Positions 23,080 through 32,723 of a stretch of 64,000 nucleotides of DNA are shown piece after piece; position 1 is the first letter of the stretch; each line of letters opens with the position of its first letter. The position numbers and the translations under genes were made by a program. Below the pieces are notes generated by a model that was given only the letters and a program-made list of their open reading frames with translations, did not search any database and had not been told where the DNA came from. The DNA is from Pseudohongiella sp. Its GTDB lineage: Bacteria; Pseudomonadota; Gammaproteobacteria; Pseudomonadales; Pseudohongiellaceae. Location: the NCBI GenBank assembly GCA_030696315.1, contig JAUYSM010000021.1, positions 62,001 to 126,000 on the forward strand. The letters are read 5' to 3'.

Positions 23080-24524
23080 TGCCCATGAAACGTGTTCCCG
23101 AGTATTTCTGTAAGGCGTCAAATGCTGGCATGGCTTGCTTGACACTTGCCAGCGCAGGTCTGCTATTGATTGCGACTCTTGGCGCGATGGCACCCGCTTA
23201 CGCACAAACCCCAGCCCAAGCTCAGCAAACTGCCGCAGATATTCAGGTCAGCAACACTGCGCTTGAAACGGGTATTGGCCAAACACTGGAGGATTTTTTT
23301 ACGGCAGCATTGGAATACAGCCCCAGACTCCAGGTTGCTGAAGCAAAGCGTGACATTGGTGCTGCCCGTCGACGCAGCGCCAACGGACAACTTCTTCCAC
23401 AAATCAGTGCAAGCGCGAGTATTTCTGACAATAGGCAAGATGCCTTGAATCGCATCAGTGAGTACCGCGGTGAACGACTGGCGCTGGTGTTGCGTCAAGT
23501 GTTGTTTGACTGGCGTGTTTTTTCTCAGCGCGGTCAAGCATATGCCTTGGAAAATCAACTGGAAGCCGAGTACTTTGCAGAGCTGTCTGTAGTACTGACC
23601 AGCGTAGCGGAACGTTATTTTGATGTGCTGCAAGCTGAAGACGCACTGAGATCCATACAGTCTGAAAGGGAATCTGTTCGCAATCAGGTCAATCAGGTTG
23701 AACGATTGTATGGGCTACAAATGGCACAGATTACCGACTTGTATGATGCGCAGGCACGCTTGTCGGCAGTCGAGGCTGAAGAACTCTTGTTGTCCAGCGA
23801 TGTGACACTGACACGCGATGCGCTGCGGTCAGCCACCGGTCTCGGTGTCGGTAGTTTGTACGTGCTTGGCGAGGGCTCAGCGCTACCAGAAGTCGATGGC
23901 AATCTGGAAGACTGGGTACAACGGGCACGACAGGGCAACCATCAGATCCGGGCGCGTGAATACTCTGTCGAAATTGCTGACCGTCGAGTGTCTGAGCAAC
24001 GCGGAGCTTACCTGCCGCGCGTCAATCTGATACTTCAGCAGCAACGCTCAGACCTGGGCTTCGATAACGTTCCCATCAGTCGAACGGACAGCGGCTATGT
24101 AGGTCTTGATATTTCAGTGCCGCTGTTTGCCGGCGGTTCCATTAGAGCCGGCGTCAGCGAGGCTGTCAGTCAACAGTCAATTGCGCGAAGTGAACTGCGG
24201 CAGCTGAATCTTGATGTCAGCGAACAAACGCGCTTGTCGTTTTTGCGCCTGAAAGCTGCTGAACGTCAGATTGAAGCGGCAGAAAAACTGTTGGAATCGC
24301 GCACGCTCGCAACCACCGCAAGACGACGAGGTTTTGAATTAGGGACCGTTACCAGTGTGAGTGTACTGGACGCAGTACGTGAACAGTTTATGGCTGAGCG
24401 CGATCTGCAGCGAATTCGTTACGACTATATTCGCCTGAGTCTGTACCTGCGACGCGATGCCGGAGTGCTCACTTCTGATGATTTGATCGATATTGGCAAT
24501 CGACTCGATCAACCCGCGCAGTAG
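23079..24524 (+). CDS. TolC-family outer-membrane channel of type I secretion
   Basis: 481 residues with signal peptide (cleavage after PAYA, ~residue 42). Two structurally repeated halves rich in coiled-coil helices follow: LEYSPRLQVAEAKRDIGAARRRSANGQLLPQIS in the first and NHQIRAREYSVEIADRRVSEQRGAYLPRVN in the second. VPLFAGGSIRAGV-like strand sequence and SVLDAVREQFMAERDLQRIRYDYI near the end are typical of TolC/PrtF. The ATG overlaps the adaptor's stop (TGATG), so the three exporter genes form one operon. Confidence 0.9.
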   Translation: MPMKRVPEYFCKASNAGMACLTLASAGLLLIATLGAMAPAYAQTPAQAQQTAADIQVSNTALETGIGQTLEDFFTAALEYSPRLQVAEAKRDIGAARRRSANGQLLPQISASASISDNRQDALNRISEYRGERLALVLRQVLFDWRVFSQRGQAYALENQLEAEYFAELSVVLTSVAERYFDVLQAEDALRSIQSERESVRNQVNQVERLYGLQMAQITDLYDAQARLSAVEAEELLLSSDVTLTRDALRSATGLGVGSLYVLGEGSALPEVDGNLEDWVQRARQGNHQIRAREYSVEIADRRVSEQRGAYLPRVNLILQQQRSDLGFDNVPISRTDSGYVGLDISVPLFAGGSIRAGVSEAVSQQSIARSELRQLNLDVSEQTRLSFLRLKAAERQIEAAEKLLESRTLATTARRRGFELGTVTSVSVLDAVREQFMAERDLQRIRYDYIRLSLYLRRDAGVLTSDDLIDIGNRLDQPAQ

Positions 24525-24536
24525 AATATTCCGCGG

Positions 24537-26018
24537 TCACTCCACCAGCAGATTAATCGCTTGCTGGTGGAAATACAGTTCGTTCGGATTGCTATCAAGG
24601 CCATAACCAATCAAAAAATCGACGCTGATGCTGCTGATGTTAATGTCTGCTGCGGCGAAGTTTTTAAGTACCTCCAGCCGCTCGATTGCGCCAAACACAC
24701 GTCGTTCTGCAACCGGCACCGCCTCAATGTCTGGTCGATAGGTCACAAAGTCGCCCGTTGCATTTTTTACCAGCGTTTCTCCATCGCTGGTGATAGCAGC
24801 CATGACCAGAAATCCCGCTTGCCCTTGATGTTGCGGATCAATCTCGATCTGTCCGACCACGTCAAAACGCTGGGTCGGAGTCACCCGATTAGTAAAGGTT
24901 TTGCCGCCATCACGGGTCACGCCACCCGAAAAACGGGCGTTGGATACCCCGCCCTGAAAGCTCTGTTTTCCTGCGAGCTGCAATAGCCCCGGGGTGCTGT
25001 AGCTAACTGACAGGCGATAAGTACCGGTATTAGTAAGGCCCGCGCAAACATCTCCAAGGCTGCTGTAGGTATTAACCATCACGATATAGCGCCCGGGTGC
25101 CACATCCGCCTGCAAGGCGGGGGTACAGTTGCCACTGCGGCTCTCGGCAATGCTCAGAATTTTGAGTTTTTCATCGGCCAGCAACAAGACGCCGTGTAGC
25201 GCGCCATCTCTGCGCATATCAATGTTAAGGCGCTTGTTTTCGGTGACATCCAGGGTATAAACATCCACAAAACTGGTGTCCGAACCACCCACAATGAGCT
25301 GTTGTACTCTGCAGTCACCCGCTGCTAGCTGTCCGTTTCTCCAACCAAAATTAAGTGGGGTATTGGGGCAGTTGTTAAAGCCTCCATACAGTGTATTTAC
25401 GCCGTCGATATCATCCTGTTGCAACTCATACAGGCTGCCTATGCGGGCGTTCATTATTGCCGGGCGCGTATTGTCGTGACCCAGACCGAGCACGTGACCT
25501 AGTTCATGAAGCGCTACGCGCTTGAAGTCGAATTCGGTTCTGCCATTGGAGCCATTACGCAGCGGCCCGTCATAGACGTCAAAGCTGAGATTGGCATTAA
25601 ACACAATATCCGCTTCAACGATATCCGCAGAACCCAAAGTATTTGGTTCCTGGAAATACAAGGTCACGGCCAAAGTGGTATCGGGCAGTGTGTTGCCGCA
25701 TTGTGTGGTTCGAAAGTCTGAACCATTCAGATAATCAGGACGTTGACCACTTGAATAGCCAAAACATGGATCCCGGTATTCATTCACAATGTTGAACGTG
25801 AAGTCGGTTTTTTCGTTCCATTGCCGAGCTGCATCGGCCATGGCATCAGCCCAACTGATACCACTGCGAGACACACCTGAAATGTTTGTGTAGACCGTGG
25901 TAACACCACCCGGCCATTTGGCACCGCTGGATCCAATGTTATAGGCTTGAGCAACGCTGATCAGGGCGCCTGAAAAACTGCCGGCCAGCAAGAACATCCA
26001 CCAAGAGCGCTTCATCAT
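24537..26018 (-). CDS. Secreted matrixin-type zinc metalloprotease
   Basis: 493 residues with signal peptide (ends ISVAQA, ~25). The catalytic zinc motif is HELGHVLGLGH (~residue 172) in a matrixin-like domain: a preceding SWADAMADAARQWNEKTDFTF, then RIGSLYELQQDDIDGVNTLYGG, which fits matrixins. Residues ~225-350 resemble a pre-peptidase C-terminal beta domain; the last ~140 residues are of unknown type. It overlaps the upstream 237-residue gene by 4 bp. It could be exported by the type II system at 34.7-44.6 kb, which is inference. Confidence 0.85.
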   Translation of the reverse strand: MMKRSWWMFLLAGSFSGALISVAQAYNIGSSGAKWPGGVTTVYTNISGVSRSGISWADAMADAARQWNEKTDFTFNIVNEYRDPCFGYSSGQRPDYLNGSDFRTTQCGNTLPDTTLAVTLYFQEPNTLGSADIVEADIVFNANLSFDVYDGPLRNGSNGRTEFDFKRVALHELGHVLGLGHDNTRPAIMNARIGSLYELQQDDIDGVNTLYGGFNNCPNTPLNFGWRNGQLAAGDCRVQQLIVGGSDTSFVDVYTLDVTENKRLNIDMRRDGALHGVLLLADEKLKILSIAESRSGNCTPALQADVAPGRYIVMVNTYSSLGDVCAGLTNTGTYRLSVSYSTPGLLQLAGKQSFQGGVSNARFSGGVTRDGGKTFTNRVTPTQRFDVVGQIEIDPQHQGQAGFLVMAAITSDGETLVKNATGDFVTYRPDIEAVPVAERRVFGAIERLEVLKNFAAADINISSISVDFLIGYGLDSNPNELYFHQQAINLLVE

Positions 26019-26728
26019 GGCACCTGCTGTTGTAGCTCAAGCATCAATTGAACCTGTGCACGAAAATCACTGGCACTCATGCCAGACTCGGCAGGCAGCG
26101 CCTGATCAATGATGACTCCGCGGGCCGCGCCGTCGTCACCCAGAATACGAATTGAATCCTCCAGAGCTTCTGATGCGGCTTCTGATGAGGTCTCGGATGT
26201 TGGCTCAGCCAATGGCGTTAACGCCAAACCTGTCACCGGCACATGCCCGGCGGACAGCACCCGGCTTTCGCCTTGTGTATCGAGTTCCAGCAAAAAGTGT
26301 CCCTGTGACCAACCCACCAGCGGGTGGATCAATGCTTCCTGCAGGGATTCAACAAAAAATATGCCGGTTTCGCCAGTTTCTGGCACCTGCATCCCCTGCA
26401 CAACCAAACGACGACCATCAACTTCGCCGCCCAGAAACTGCAGACTTATCTCCGGCTCCAGATAGCTACCCTTGATGACGTTGATCACGTCAAAGGTGAC
26501 GCGGGTGTGAATACTTCTTGGCCCAGTCTGTATGGTTTCAACCTTGCTGACATGGCCCTCAAAAATCAATTCGGCATGATCAACCACTTCTGAAAATGAC
26601 AACTGCAAGACGGTGGTCGCCAGGGCAGGGGCTGTTACCAGACACACCAATATGAAGGACAATAGTGGAGTCATACGTGGCGTCCACCGCTGTCGTCTTA
26701 TTGCCAGCCTGGTAAAGGTCTGCCCCAT
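26015..26728 (-). CDS. Hypothetical exported protein coupled to the metalloprotease
   Basis: 237 residues, not recognised. A basic N-terminus and hydrophobic stretch (LLSFILVCLVTAPALA) form a signal peptide. Residues ~40-150 look all-beta (LIFEGHVSKVETIQ, HTRVTFDVINVIKGSY, ISLQFLGGEVDGRRLVVQGM, ETGIFFVES). A Ser/Glu-rich segment follows and the tail is helical. The ATG at 26728 has GAGGGG upstream; a second ATG at 26674 is possible. The ATGA overlap with the protease gene suggests a joint function such as inhibitor, chaperone or co-secreted partner. Confidence 0.7.
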   Translation of the reverse strand: MGQTFTRLAIRRQRWTPRMTPLLSFILVCLVTAPALATTVLQLSFSEVVDHAELIFEGHVSKVETIQTGPRSIHTRVTFDVINVIKGSYLEPEISLQFLGGEVDGRRLVVQGMQVPETGETGIFFVESLQEALIHPLVGWSQGHFLLELDTQGESRVLSAGHVPVTGLALTPLAEPTSETSSEAASEALEDSIRILGDDGAARGVIIDQALPAESGMSASDFRAQVQLMLELQQQVP

Positions 26729-26745
26729 TGCTGTTACCCCTCACA

Positions 26746-27615
26746 TTAACTGCTGCGCATCACGTTGATGACATTAATCAATTCATGTCGCCAGTGTGCC
26801 GGCTCACAGTGCAGTTGGGCAATGGTGTCGCGTTTATCCAGCACACTGAAAGAAGGTCTCTTTGCGGGTGTTGGGTAGGCGGTGCCCGGAATCGGTTTAA
26901 TTGGTACTGCTTTTTGTAGCAGACCGGCGCGTACGGCTTCATCTTGTATCGCAACTGCAAAATCGTACCAGCTGGCCACGCCGGCATCGCTCCAGTGCAG
27001 AATGCCCGTGGGTTTTTGCTGCAAGGCAGCGTCAATACACCGTGCCAGCCCCCAAGTGGATGTCGGTGTACCAATCTGATCGTCCACCACATTCAGGCTG
27101 TCTTTCTCAGCCATCAGACGCAGCATGGTTTTGAGAAAATTTCGACCAAACTGGGAATAGACCCACGAGGTGCGCAGTACCAGACTGTGGGCAGGCGCCA
27201 GATAACGCACGTGCAGTTCGCCTTCTAGCTTGGTACGGCCATAGATGCTGAGGGGATCGGTCTGGTCAGTAGGGGTATACGGTCGGTACATACGCCCGCT
27301 GAATACAAAATCCGTCGAAATATGCAGCAACCAAACTTTGTTCTCCGCCGCCCAGCTGGCCAGCAGTTTTGGACCTGCCGCATTGGCGGCGCGCGCTGTC
27401 AGGTCATCGGTCTCGGCTGCATCAACAGCGGTATAGGCTGCCGCGTTGATAATGGCGTCGGGCATCAGATCAGACAAGGTGGCGCGCAGTTTCTGCTCGT
27501 CACTGATATCCAGTTGTGCGCGCGACAGCGCAATCAGCTGGTAACCAGCAGCGGGCAGTGTGTTCTGCAAGGTCAAACCCAACTGCCCTTGCGCGCCTAA
27601 CAATACAATCTTCAT
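26746..27615 (-). CDS. rmlD: dTDP-4-dehydrorhamnose reductase
   Basis: 289 residues. Extended SDR with N-terminal Rossmann motif GAQGQLG, INAAAYTAVDAAE, STDFVFSG and the catalytic YGRTKLEGE (Tyr-x3-Lys). It performs the last step of dTDP-L-rhamnose synthesis using NAD(P)H. Its start overlaps the rmlC stop by 4 bp. Operon order is rmlA-rmlC-rmlD on the minus strand. Confidence 0.93.
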   Translation of the reverse strand: MKIVLLGAQGQLGLTLQNTLPAAGYQLIALSRAQLDISDEQKLRATLSDLMPDAIINAAAYTAVDAAETDDLTARAANAAGPKLLASWAAENKVWLLHISTDFVFSGRMYRPYTPTDQTDPLSIYGRTKLEGELHVRYLAPAHSLVLRTSWVYSQFGRNFLKTMLRLMAEKDSLNVVDDQIGTPTSTWGLARCIDAALQQKPTGILHWSDAGVASWYDFAVAIQDEAVRAGLLQKAVPIKPIPGTAYPTPAKRPSFSVLDKRDTIAQLHCEPAHWRHELINVINVMRSS

Positions 27616-28199
27616 GCCTTTTCCTCGGCACGGGCTGAATGCCCTGCAGTTTTTACATAGACCGGCGCATCCACAAATTTCAATCCGCCACGATCTTTTG
27701 CTGACAGCACGGGTTCAGCACCCGCGTTTAATGGCCAATTTATGTTGAGCGCAGGGTCATTCCACAGCAGGCTGTATTCGTCGTCCGGCGCATAATAATC
27801 AGAACACTTATAGACCATTTCTGCGGTTTCGCTCATCACATAAAACCCATGCGCAAACCCCGGCGGCACCCACAACTGTAACTTGTTCTCTGCTGATAAC
27901 ACCATGCCCACACTTTGACCAAACGTGGGCGAGTCGGAACGCATATCCACAGCGACATCATAGATCTCACCCTGAACAACCCGCACAAGTTTGCCTTGGG
28001 GGTTTTTCAGCTGGTAGTGCAGCCCGCGCAGAATGCCTTGGCCTGAGCGGCTGTGATTATCTTGCACAAATCGCGTGCCGGGCAGCGCATCATCAAAAAA
28101 TGATTGACGAAACACTTCCATAAAAAAGCCGCGGTGATCCCCAAAAACGGTGGGCTCAAATAACAACACATCGGGAATGGCGGTGGGCGTGATTTTCAT
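27612..28199 (-). CDS. rmlC: dTDP-4-dehydrorhamnose 3,5-epimerase
   Basis: 195 residues, a cupin-fold epimerase. It has FLEVFRQ-like FMEVFRQSFF, FVQDNHSRSGQGILRGLHYQ (catalytic His in RGLHYQ), VAVDMRSDSPTFG and the WVPPGFAHGFYVMSE signature. It supplies the substrate of RmlD. A 103-bp gap separates it from rmlA. Confidence 0.94.
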   Translation of the reverse strand: MKITPTAIPDVLLFEPTVFGDHRGFFMEVFRQSFFDDALPGTRFVQDNHSRSGQGILRGLHYQLKNPQGKLVRVVQGEIYDVAVDMRSDSPTFGQSVGMVLSAENKLQLWVPPGFAHGFYVMSETAEMVYKCSDYYAPDDEYSLLWNDPALNINWPLNAGAEPVLSAKDRGGLKFVDAPVYVKTAGHSARAEEKA

Positions 28200-28302
28200 A
28201 TTCAGACAAGTACTCCAACAATGAGCTATAACAAAGGTGATCTTGCACCAGAGGCCTTATATGCTGAACTTCACACGTCAGCGCAGCAAACATAAGCTGC
28301 TA

Positions 28303-29235
28303 TTACTTACGGATCAGTTTTAATAAATACTGACCGTAACCACTTTTCGCCAAAGGTGCGGCCAGCGCGCGCAGCTGCTGCTCATCAATGAAGCCATTGT
28401 GGTAGGCAATCTCTTCAGGGCAGGCAATTTTCAAGCCCTGCCGCTCCTCAAGCACACGAATAAAGTTGGCAGCATCCAGCAGAGATTGCACGGTACCCGT
28501 GTCCAGCCAGGCGGTTCCACGATTAAACAGCTCCACTTTTAAATCACCGCGCTCCAGATAGACTTTGTTCACATCTGTGATTTCAAGTTCGCCACGCGCC
28601 GAAGGTTTGATGGTTTTGGCAACATTCACCACGTCGTTGTCATACAGATACAGGCCGGTCACCGCATAGTTGGACTTGGGTTTAAGCGGCTTTTCTTCCA
28701 GATCAACGGCAATATTATTTTCGTCCAGCGCGACCACGCCGTAACGCTCAGGATCATTCACGTAGTATGCAAAGACCGTGGCGCCTTTTTCCTGACGGAC
28801 GGCATTTTGCAATTTGTCTTCCAACGCATTGCCGTAAAAAATATTGTCGCCCAGAATCAGACAGACGCTGTCAGAGCCAATAAACGATTCGCCAATCAGA
28901 AATGCCTGCGCCAGCCCATCCGGACTGGGCTGTTCGGCATACTGCAGACTGATGCCCCATTTACTACCATCACCCAACAGGTGTCGGTACAAGGGCAGAT
29001 CGGCGGGCGTGGTGATAATCAGAATTTCGCGAATACCGGCCTGCAGCAAGGTGCACAGCGGGTAATAAATCATGGGTTTGTCGTACACCGGCATCAGTTG
29101 TTTGCTGACTGAAATTGTCATCGGATGCAGTCGTGTGCCGGTGCCGCCGGCGAGAATGATGCCTTTTGTGGTTCGGGTACCGGATGTGTCTGCCTGACGG
29201 GCGTTGGCGGGTGATGAGGGCGACGCGTTGTGCAT
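28303..29235 (-). CDS. rmlA: Glucose-1-phosphate thymidylyltransferase
   Basis: 310 residues from [10 protein letters not shown]; the frame extends to 29346 but that part overlaps the upstream gene. The nucleotidyltransferase motif [29 protein letters not shown] and [10 protein letters not shown] are diagnostic. It makes dTDP-glucose, the first step towards dTDP-rhamnose. It has a ~22-residue polar N-terminal extension before KGIILAGG. RmlB, the second enzyme, is not in the window. Confidence 0.92.
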   Translation of the reverse strand: MHNASPSSPANARQADTSGTRTTKGIILAGGTGTRLHPMTISVSKQLMPVYDKPMIYYPLCTLLQAGIREILIITTPADLPLYRHLLGDGSKWGISLQYAEQPSPDGLAQAFLIGESFIGSDSVCLILGDNIFYGNALEDKLQNAVRQEKGATVFAYYVNDPERYGVVALDENNIAVDLEEKPLKPKSNYAVTGLYLYDNDVVNVAKTIKPSARGELEITDVNKVYLERGDLKVELFNRGTAWLDTGTVQSLLDAANFIRVLEERQGLKIACPEEIAYHNGFIDEQQLRALAAPLAKSGYGQYLLKLIRK

Positions 29236-29257
29236 AAAATTGCAATCCTGTGAACGG

Positions 29258-30175
29258 CTACTGATCCATGGCTGCCACAATCTGCGGCAAGGTGTTGTAA
29301 AACGTCGAGCGGGGATTATAGCCAAGTTGCGCAAGGCTTGCCGCACTGTCCGCAGTGTAATTGCGTGCCAAGGCCCGATACGAGCGTAATCCCGGAGCGT
29401 TATTCAGCGGCAACAGGCGTCCCGCGATTTCCAGCAGCAGGGACGCAGCAAAAAACACTTGCCGGGGGCTCGCCCATGCCGGCTGGGTTTTTCCAAATGC
29501 TTCGCGCATGGCTCGCTCGAGCTCCTTGATGCGGTAAGACTGGCCGTCCGTTAACACATACACTGGCGTCGTGGCGGGGGAAGTTGCGCGTGCAATACAG
29601 AGCAACGCTGCACACAAATCCTCCACACCAATCAGTGAAAAAGCATGATCAAATCTGGGCAGGGGTGGCAACACGCCCCGGCGAATAAGACGCAGCAAGG
29701 TCATCAGGTTGCCTTTCATGCCAGGGCCATAGACATTGACTGGCCGCGCAATGCTGACAGCAATCTCTCCCCGTTTATGCGCCGCCAGTAACAACTGTTC
29801 TGCCTGCCATTTGGAATCGCCATAGGCCGTGCGCGGCTGATCGTAAGCCGGATCTGCCAGAATGCTGCTGACATAAACAAAATGGCGCACGCCGGCCCTG
29901 ATGGCTGCTTTCAGCAGATGTTGTGTCCCTGCCACATTCACAGCGTAGACGTGACGGATTTGGGCATGATTGACATGGGCGCAGGCTGCCAGATGAAAAA
30001 CAGTATCGATACCCTCGCATACCGTGGACAAACTTGTTGGCAACAACAGATCGTGTTGTGGTCGACCCAGGACGCGTACAGGGATATCAGCCTCATGCAG
30101 CTGCCTTAACAAGGTTTTCCCTACAAAGCCGCTCGCGCCGCTGACCAACACTGGCTGAGACTTTGTAATACTCAT
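29258..30175 (-). CDS. NAD-dependent epimerase/dehydratase (extended SDR)
   Basis: 305 residues with [14 protein letters not shown] at the N-terminus, [12 protein letters not shown] and the catalytic YGDSKWQAE (Tyr-x3-Lys). The family includes UDP-glucose 4-epimerases and WbpV/FnlB-like sugar-modifying enzymes of O-antigen clusters. It is not RmlB: the length and motifs differ. It overlaps the glycosyltransferase gene by 4 bp and lies just upstream of rmlA. Confidence 0.85.
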   Translation of the reverse strand: MSITKSQPVLVSGASGFVGKTLLRQLHEADIPVRVLGRPQHDLLLPTSLSTVCEGIDTVFHLAACAHVNHAQIRHVYAVNVAGTQHLLKAAIRAGVRHFVYVSSILADPAYDQPRTAYGDSKWQAEQLLLAAHKRGEIAVSIARPVNVYGPGMKGNLMTLLRLIRRGVLPPLPRFDHAFSLIGVEDLCAALLCIARATSPATTPVYVLTDGQSYRIKELERAMREAFGKTQPAWASPRQVFFAASLLLEIAGRLLPLNNAPGLRSYRALARNYTADSAASLAQLGYNPRSTFYNTLPQIVAAMDQ

Positions 30176-31029
30176 ATCCAGCGCCAGCCATGGGTATTAA
30201 AAAAGCGCCATGCGGAACGACCAAACATCAGGATGTGACGCAAGCCTTTGCGGGCACTGTGCCCACCCAAGTGGGTGATATTCATACTTGGCAGATAGGT
30301 CAAAGTACCTGATTGGTGTGCCCGGATGGCCAGATCAAAGTCTTCAAAATACAAGAAGTACCCGGGATCAAAACCCTTTAATGCCTGCAGGGGCTGGTGG
30401 CGGAACAACATAAAACAGCCACTGATCACGGGAATGTCGTCGCTGGCCTGATCCTGGGGAAGATCAGTCATTTCATATCTATCAAGACGTTTGCGAAACA
30501 GCGCCTTGACGCGTGCAGGGGCAAACCCCCGCAGTAAAAAGTCCAGCACGCTCGGAAATCGTTTGCAGGCGGACACCTTGTTGCCATCACCATTCTGTAT
30601 CGCCGGCGCTACTGCGACGGATGGTGGATGGGAAGCCAGCCAGCTTAAACCCTCAACGAGGCTGTCGGGTGCCAGAAAAACATCGGGGTTTAACACCAGA
30701 TAATAATCATGTGCATCAGCACTGGAAGAGGTAATCACCAGATTATGGGCGCGACCAAAACCAATAGTGCCGTGCCCGCTTTTGAATGATCTTGTATGAG
30801 GAATCAAAGGTGGCGGCAGTTCTTGTAACAGATCCGCCAACACCTGGCGGTTTTCAGGTGACTCGGCATTGTCGATCACATGGATGTGCAACGAACCAAT
30901 CAGTCCACGCTCGCTCGCCTGATCTGCAGCTGTTTGCAATGAATTCAGCGCCCTGCTGACAACCGGCACGTCAAGATGGTAAACCACGACCGATACAGTC
31001 AGGCAGGGAAGCGGGGCAGTGGAGGTCAT
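30172..31029 (-). CDS. Family 2 glycosyltransferase (rhamnosyltransferase-like)
   Basis: 285 residues, GT-A fold. It has VSVVVYHLDVPVVSRALNSL, VIDNAESPENR, the metal-binding NPDVFLAP, SGCFMLFRHQPL and the acceptor-side FDPGYFLYFEDFDLAIR. The layout matches rhamnosyltransferases of the WbbL type. It lies between the epimerase gene and the 246-residue gene ending at 31030 with no spacing, so it belongs to the same transcription unit. Confidence 0.85.
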   Translation of the reverse strand: MTSTAPLPCLTVSVVVYHLDVPVVSRALNSLQTAADQASERGLIGSLHIHVIDNAESPENRQVLADLLQELPPPLIPHTRSFKSGHGTIGFGRAHNLVITSSSADAHDYYLVLNPDVFLAPDSLVEGLSWLASHPPSVAVAPAIQNGDGNKVSACKRFPSVLDFLLRGFAPARVKALFRKRLDRYEMTDLPQDQASDDIPVISGCFMLFRHQPLQALKGFDPGYFLYFEDFDLAIRAHQSGTLTYLPSMNITHLGGHSARKGLRHILMFGRSAWRFFNTHGWRWI

Positions 31030-31770
31030 TTATTGAGTAATGATCCTGTCGCCAAACGGTGTGCGGATCAACCGACTGCCTTCGGGGACTTCCGACGGAT
31101 CAATACGTCGTGGACGGAACCGCTCACCTTCCATCACCTGCATGGGCACGCCCTCTGCTTCTGCTCGTTCACGCGCTGCGCGCAACGCTGCCGCAAAAGG
31201 GTTGTCAGGAGACACTTCGGTGACCACGGTCTCGGCTCCGGTTGTACCCTGTCCCGGCGCCTGCGCGGGCGGTGGTGACGCGGCTGCGATTGGGGACGCG
31301 GTAGCGATGCTCAGACGAGCTTCGGTGCCACTGGCACAATTGACGCCCTGGTCTGCTCTGGGCACACAGGGCGATGACGCAGGATGCTGAACGACCAGCT
31401 CTCGCGTATTTGCCGCCGCAATCGTATAGCCGGGATAGCCGGGAATGGTCACCGGTACCTTGGGGTCCAGATCCACGGTAACAACCTGACCAGAGGGACT
31501 GCGCACACGAGCACGCCAGCGATCCCCGAGGCGACTGGTACCTATCATGATGAACGGTTCAGTGCTGTTGACGGCCACCGGTGCGGATGGCGATTGTTCC
31601 ATTTGCTCGGTTACGGGAGCGGATTGACGCTCCACGGGTTCAAACAGGTTTAATGAATCCACATTTTGTGCAACTGCCTGATGCGCCAGCATCGAAAGCA
31701 GACCTGTCGCCAATATCAGCACCAGCGCTGGCTTTTTCCACGTATCGCTGTTTTTGACTGACATGTTCAA
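31030..31770 (-). CDS. Hypothetical exported protein, possible GspC/PilP-like
   Basis: 246 residues. An N-terminal hydrophobic segment (ALVLILATGLLSMLAHQAVA) acts as signal peptide or anchor. A small beta-rich segment follows (~70-130: MIGTSRLGDRWRARVRSPSG, VPVTIPGYPGYTIAAANTRELVVQ), then a Pro/Ala-rich stretch and a charged C-terminus (RRIDPSEVPEGSRLIRTPFGDRI). The beta segment resembles the small HR domain of GspC/PilP, and gspC is missing from the nearby type II operon. The match is weak. It starts the minus-strand sugar gene cluster. Confidence 0.6.
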   Translation of the reverse strand: MNMSVKNSDTWKKPALVLILATGLLSMLAHQAVAQNVDSLNLFEPVERQSAPVTEQMEQSPSAPVAVNSTEPFIMIGTSRLGDRWRARVRSPSGQVVTVDLDPKVPVTIPGYPGYTIAAANTRELVVQHPASSPCVPRADQGVNCASGTEARLSIATASPIAAASPPPAQAPGQGTTGAETVVTEVSPDNPFAAALRAARERAEAEGVPMQVMEGERFRPRRIDPSEVPEGSRLIRTPFGDRIITQ

Positions 31771-31834
31771 CTCCGATCATTCTTAAGAATGTAACTACTA
31801 TGACGCTGGATGTTAGCGCCAAGTTTGGTTTGTT

Positions 31835-32605
31835 TCAAAATTGTGTGTCGACAAAATAAGGTGTAAACGCCTTTTGCGCAGCCTGCGCCAGGTCAAGACT
31901 GATGTCTACCGCCGGATAAGCATAAAACGCTTCGGCATGGCTGCAATCTGCAGGCATCGAGAACGTGCGGGCTTTATTCAGAGCCAGAATCATTTCAGGG
32001 TAGTTGTTCTGGCTGTTCTGGCTGACATAAACCTGCATGGCCTGTTCTTTCGCCGCGCGCACTGCAGTGATGTCCATCAACCGGTTAACCGGACTCTGCA
32101 CACTGATTTCATACGACCAGGCATTGGGTCGTTGCCCGCGCCATGGACGCTGATAGAGTCGTTGCAAGGCCTGCCAGACCACCTGCGCCGTGCCACGATG
32201 GTCAGGATGCAACTCCAGCACGCCGGGAAAAAACACGGTGGCCGCAGACAATTTAGTGATTGCCGACAGCACTCTCTCAATCAGATTATCCTGCGGAAGC
32301 AAGCCACGATCGGGTTGATCCCAGGTTTGCAAAGAATTTACCCCCAGAATCTGGCAAGCCTGCTCCACTTCCTGTTGTCGTCGCAACACCAGTGCGGCCG
32401 CTTCTGGCGTGCCCGCCGCATAGGGGCCGCCGAGCGCGCCATCGGTCAGCACAATCACATGGGTTTTGACGCCGGCATTGGCCGCAAGGCGCAATGCACC
32501 GCCCATGCCAAAGGTTTCATCATCGGCATGAGGCGCAAAAACCAGCCAGGGACCCTCAGGCAATTGGCAGGATTGGTAAGGAACAAGTATGTGCTCTGGT
32601 GTCAT
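31835..32605 (-). CDS. PIG-L family deacetylase (LmbE-like)
   Basis: 256 residues. The zinc-binding motif appears as APHADDETFGMGG near residue 24 (family: AHPDDE) and ELHPDHRGTA near 135. These enzymes remove N-acetyl groups from sugars or sugar conjugates. Placement beside glycosyltransferase and polysaccharide export genes suggests modification of the surface glycan. Confidence 0.85.
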   Translation of the reverse strand: MTPEHILVPYQSCQLPEGPWLVFAPHADDETFGMGGALRLAANAGVKTHVIVLTDGALGGPYAAGTPEAAALVLRRQQEVEQACQILGVNSLQTWDQPDRGLLPQDNLIERVLSAITKLSAATVFFPGVLELHPDHRGTAQVVWQALQRLYQRPWRGQRPNAWSYEISVQSPVNRLMDITAVRAAKEQAMQVYVSQNSQNNYPEMILALNKARTFSMPADCSHAEAFYAYPAVDISLDLAQAAQKAFTPYFVDTQF

Positions 32606-32723
32606 AGGCCGGATTGTAGGGCCTTTTGACGGTTTTTTTTAGCGTTTTCTGGCGACACTGCTGCCTTTCATGGTTAAATCTGCGGCCTTTCAGGCAACAA
32701 ATGACTAACCGCGCAACCAGATT

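Noticed and set aside
24541-24571. Terminator for the exporter operon
   Set aside because: A perfect 10-bp hairpin with an 11-base loop lies 17 bp after the tolC-like stop, but it is inside the metalloprotease coding end and has no T tract. It remains possible but unsupported.
31841-32629. 262-residue plus-strand frame opposite the PIG-L deacetylase
   Set aside because: It is exactly antisense to a gene with clear zinc-binding motifs and its product has no family features.
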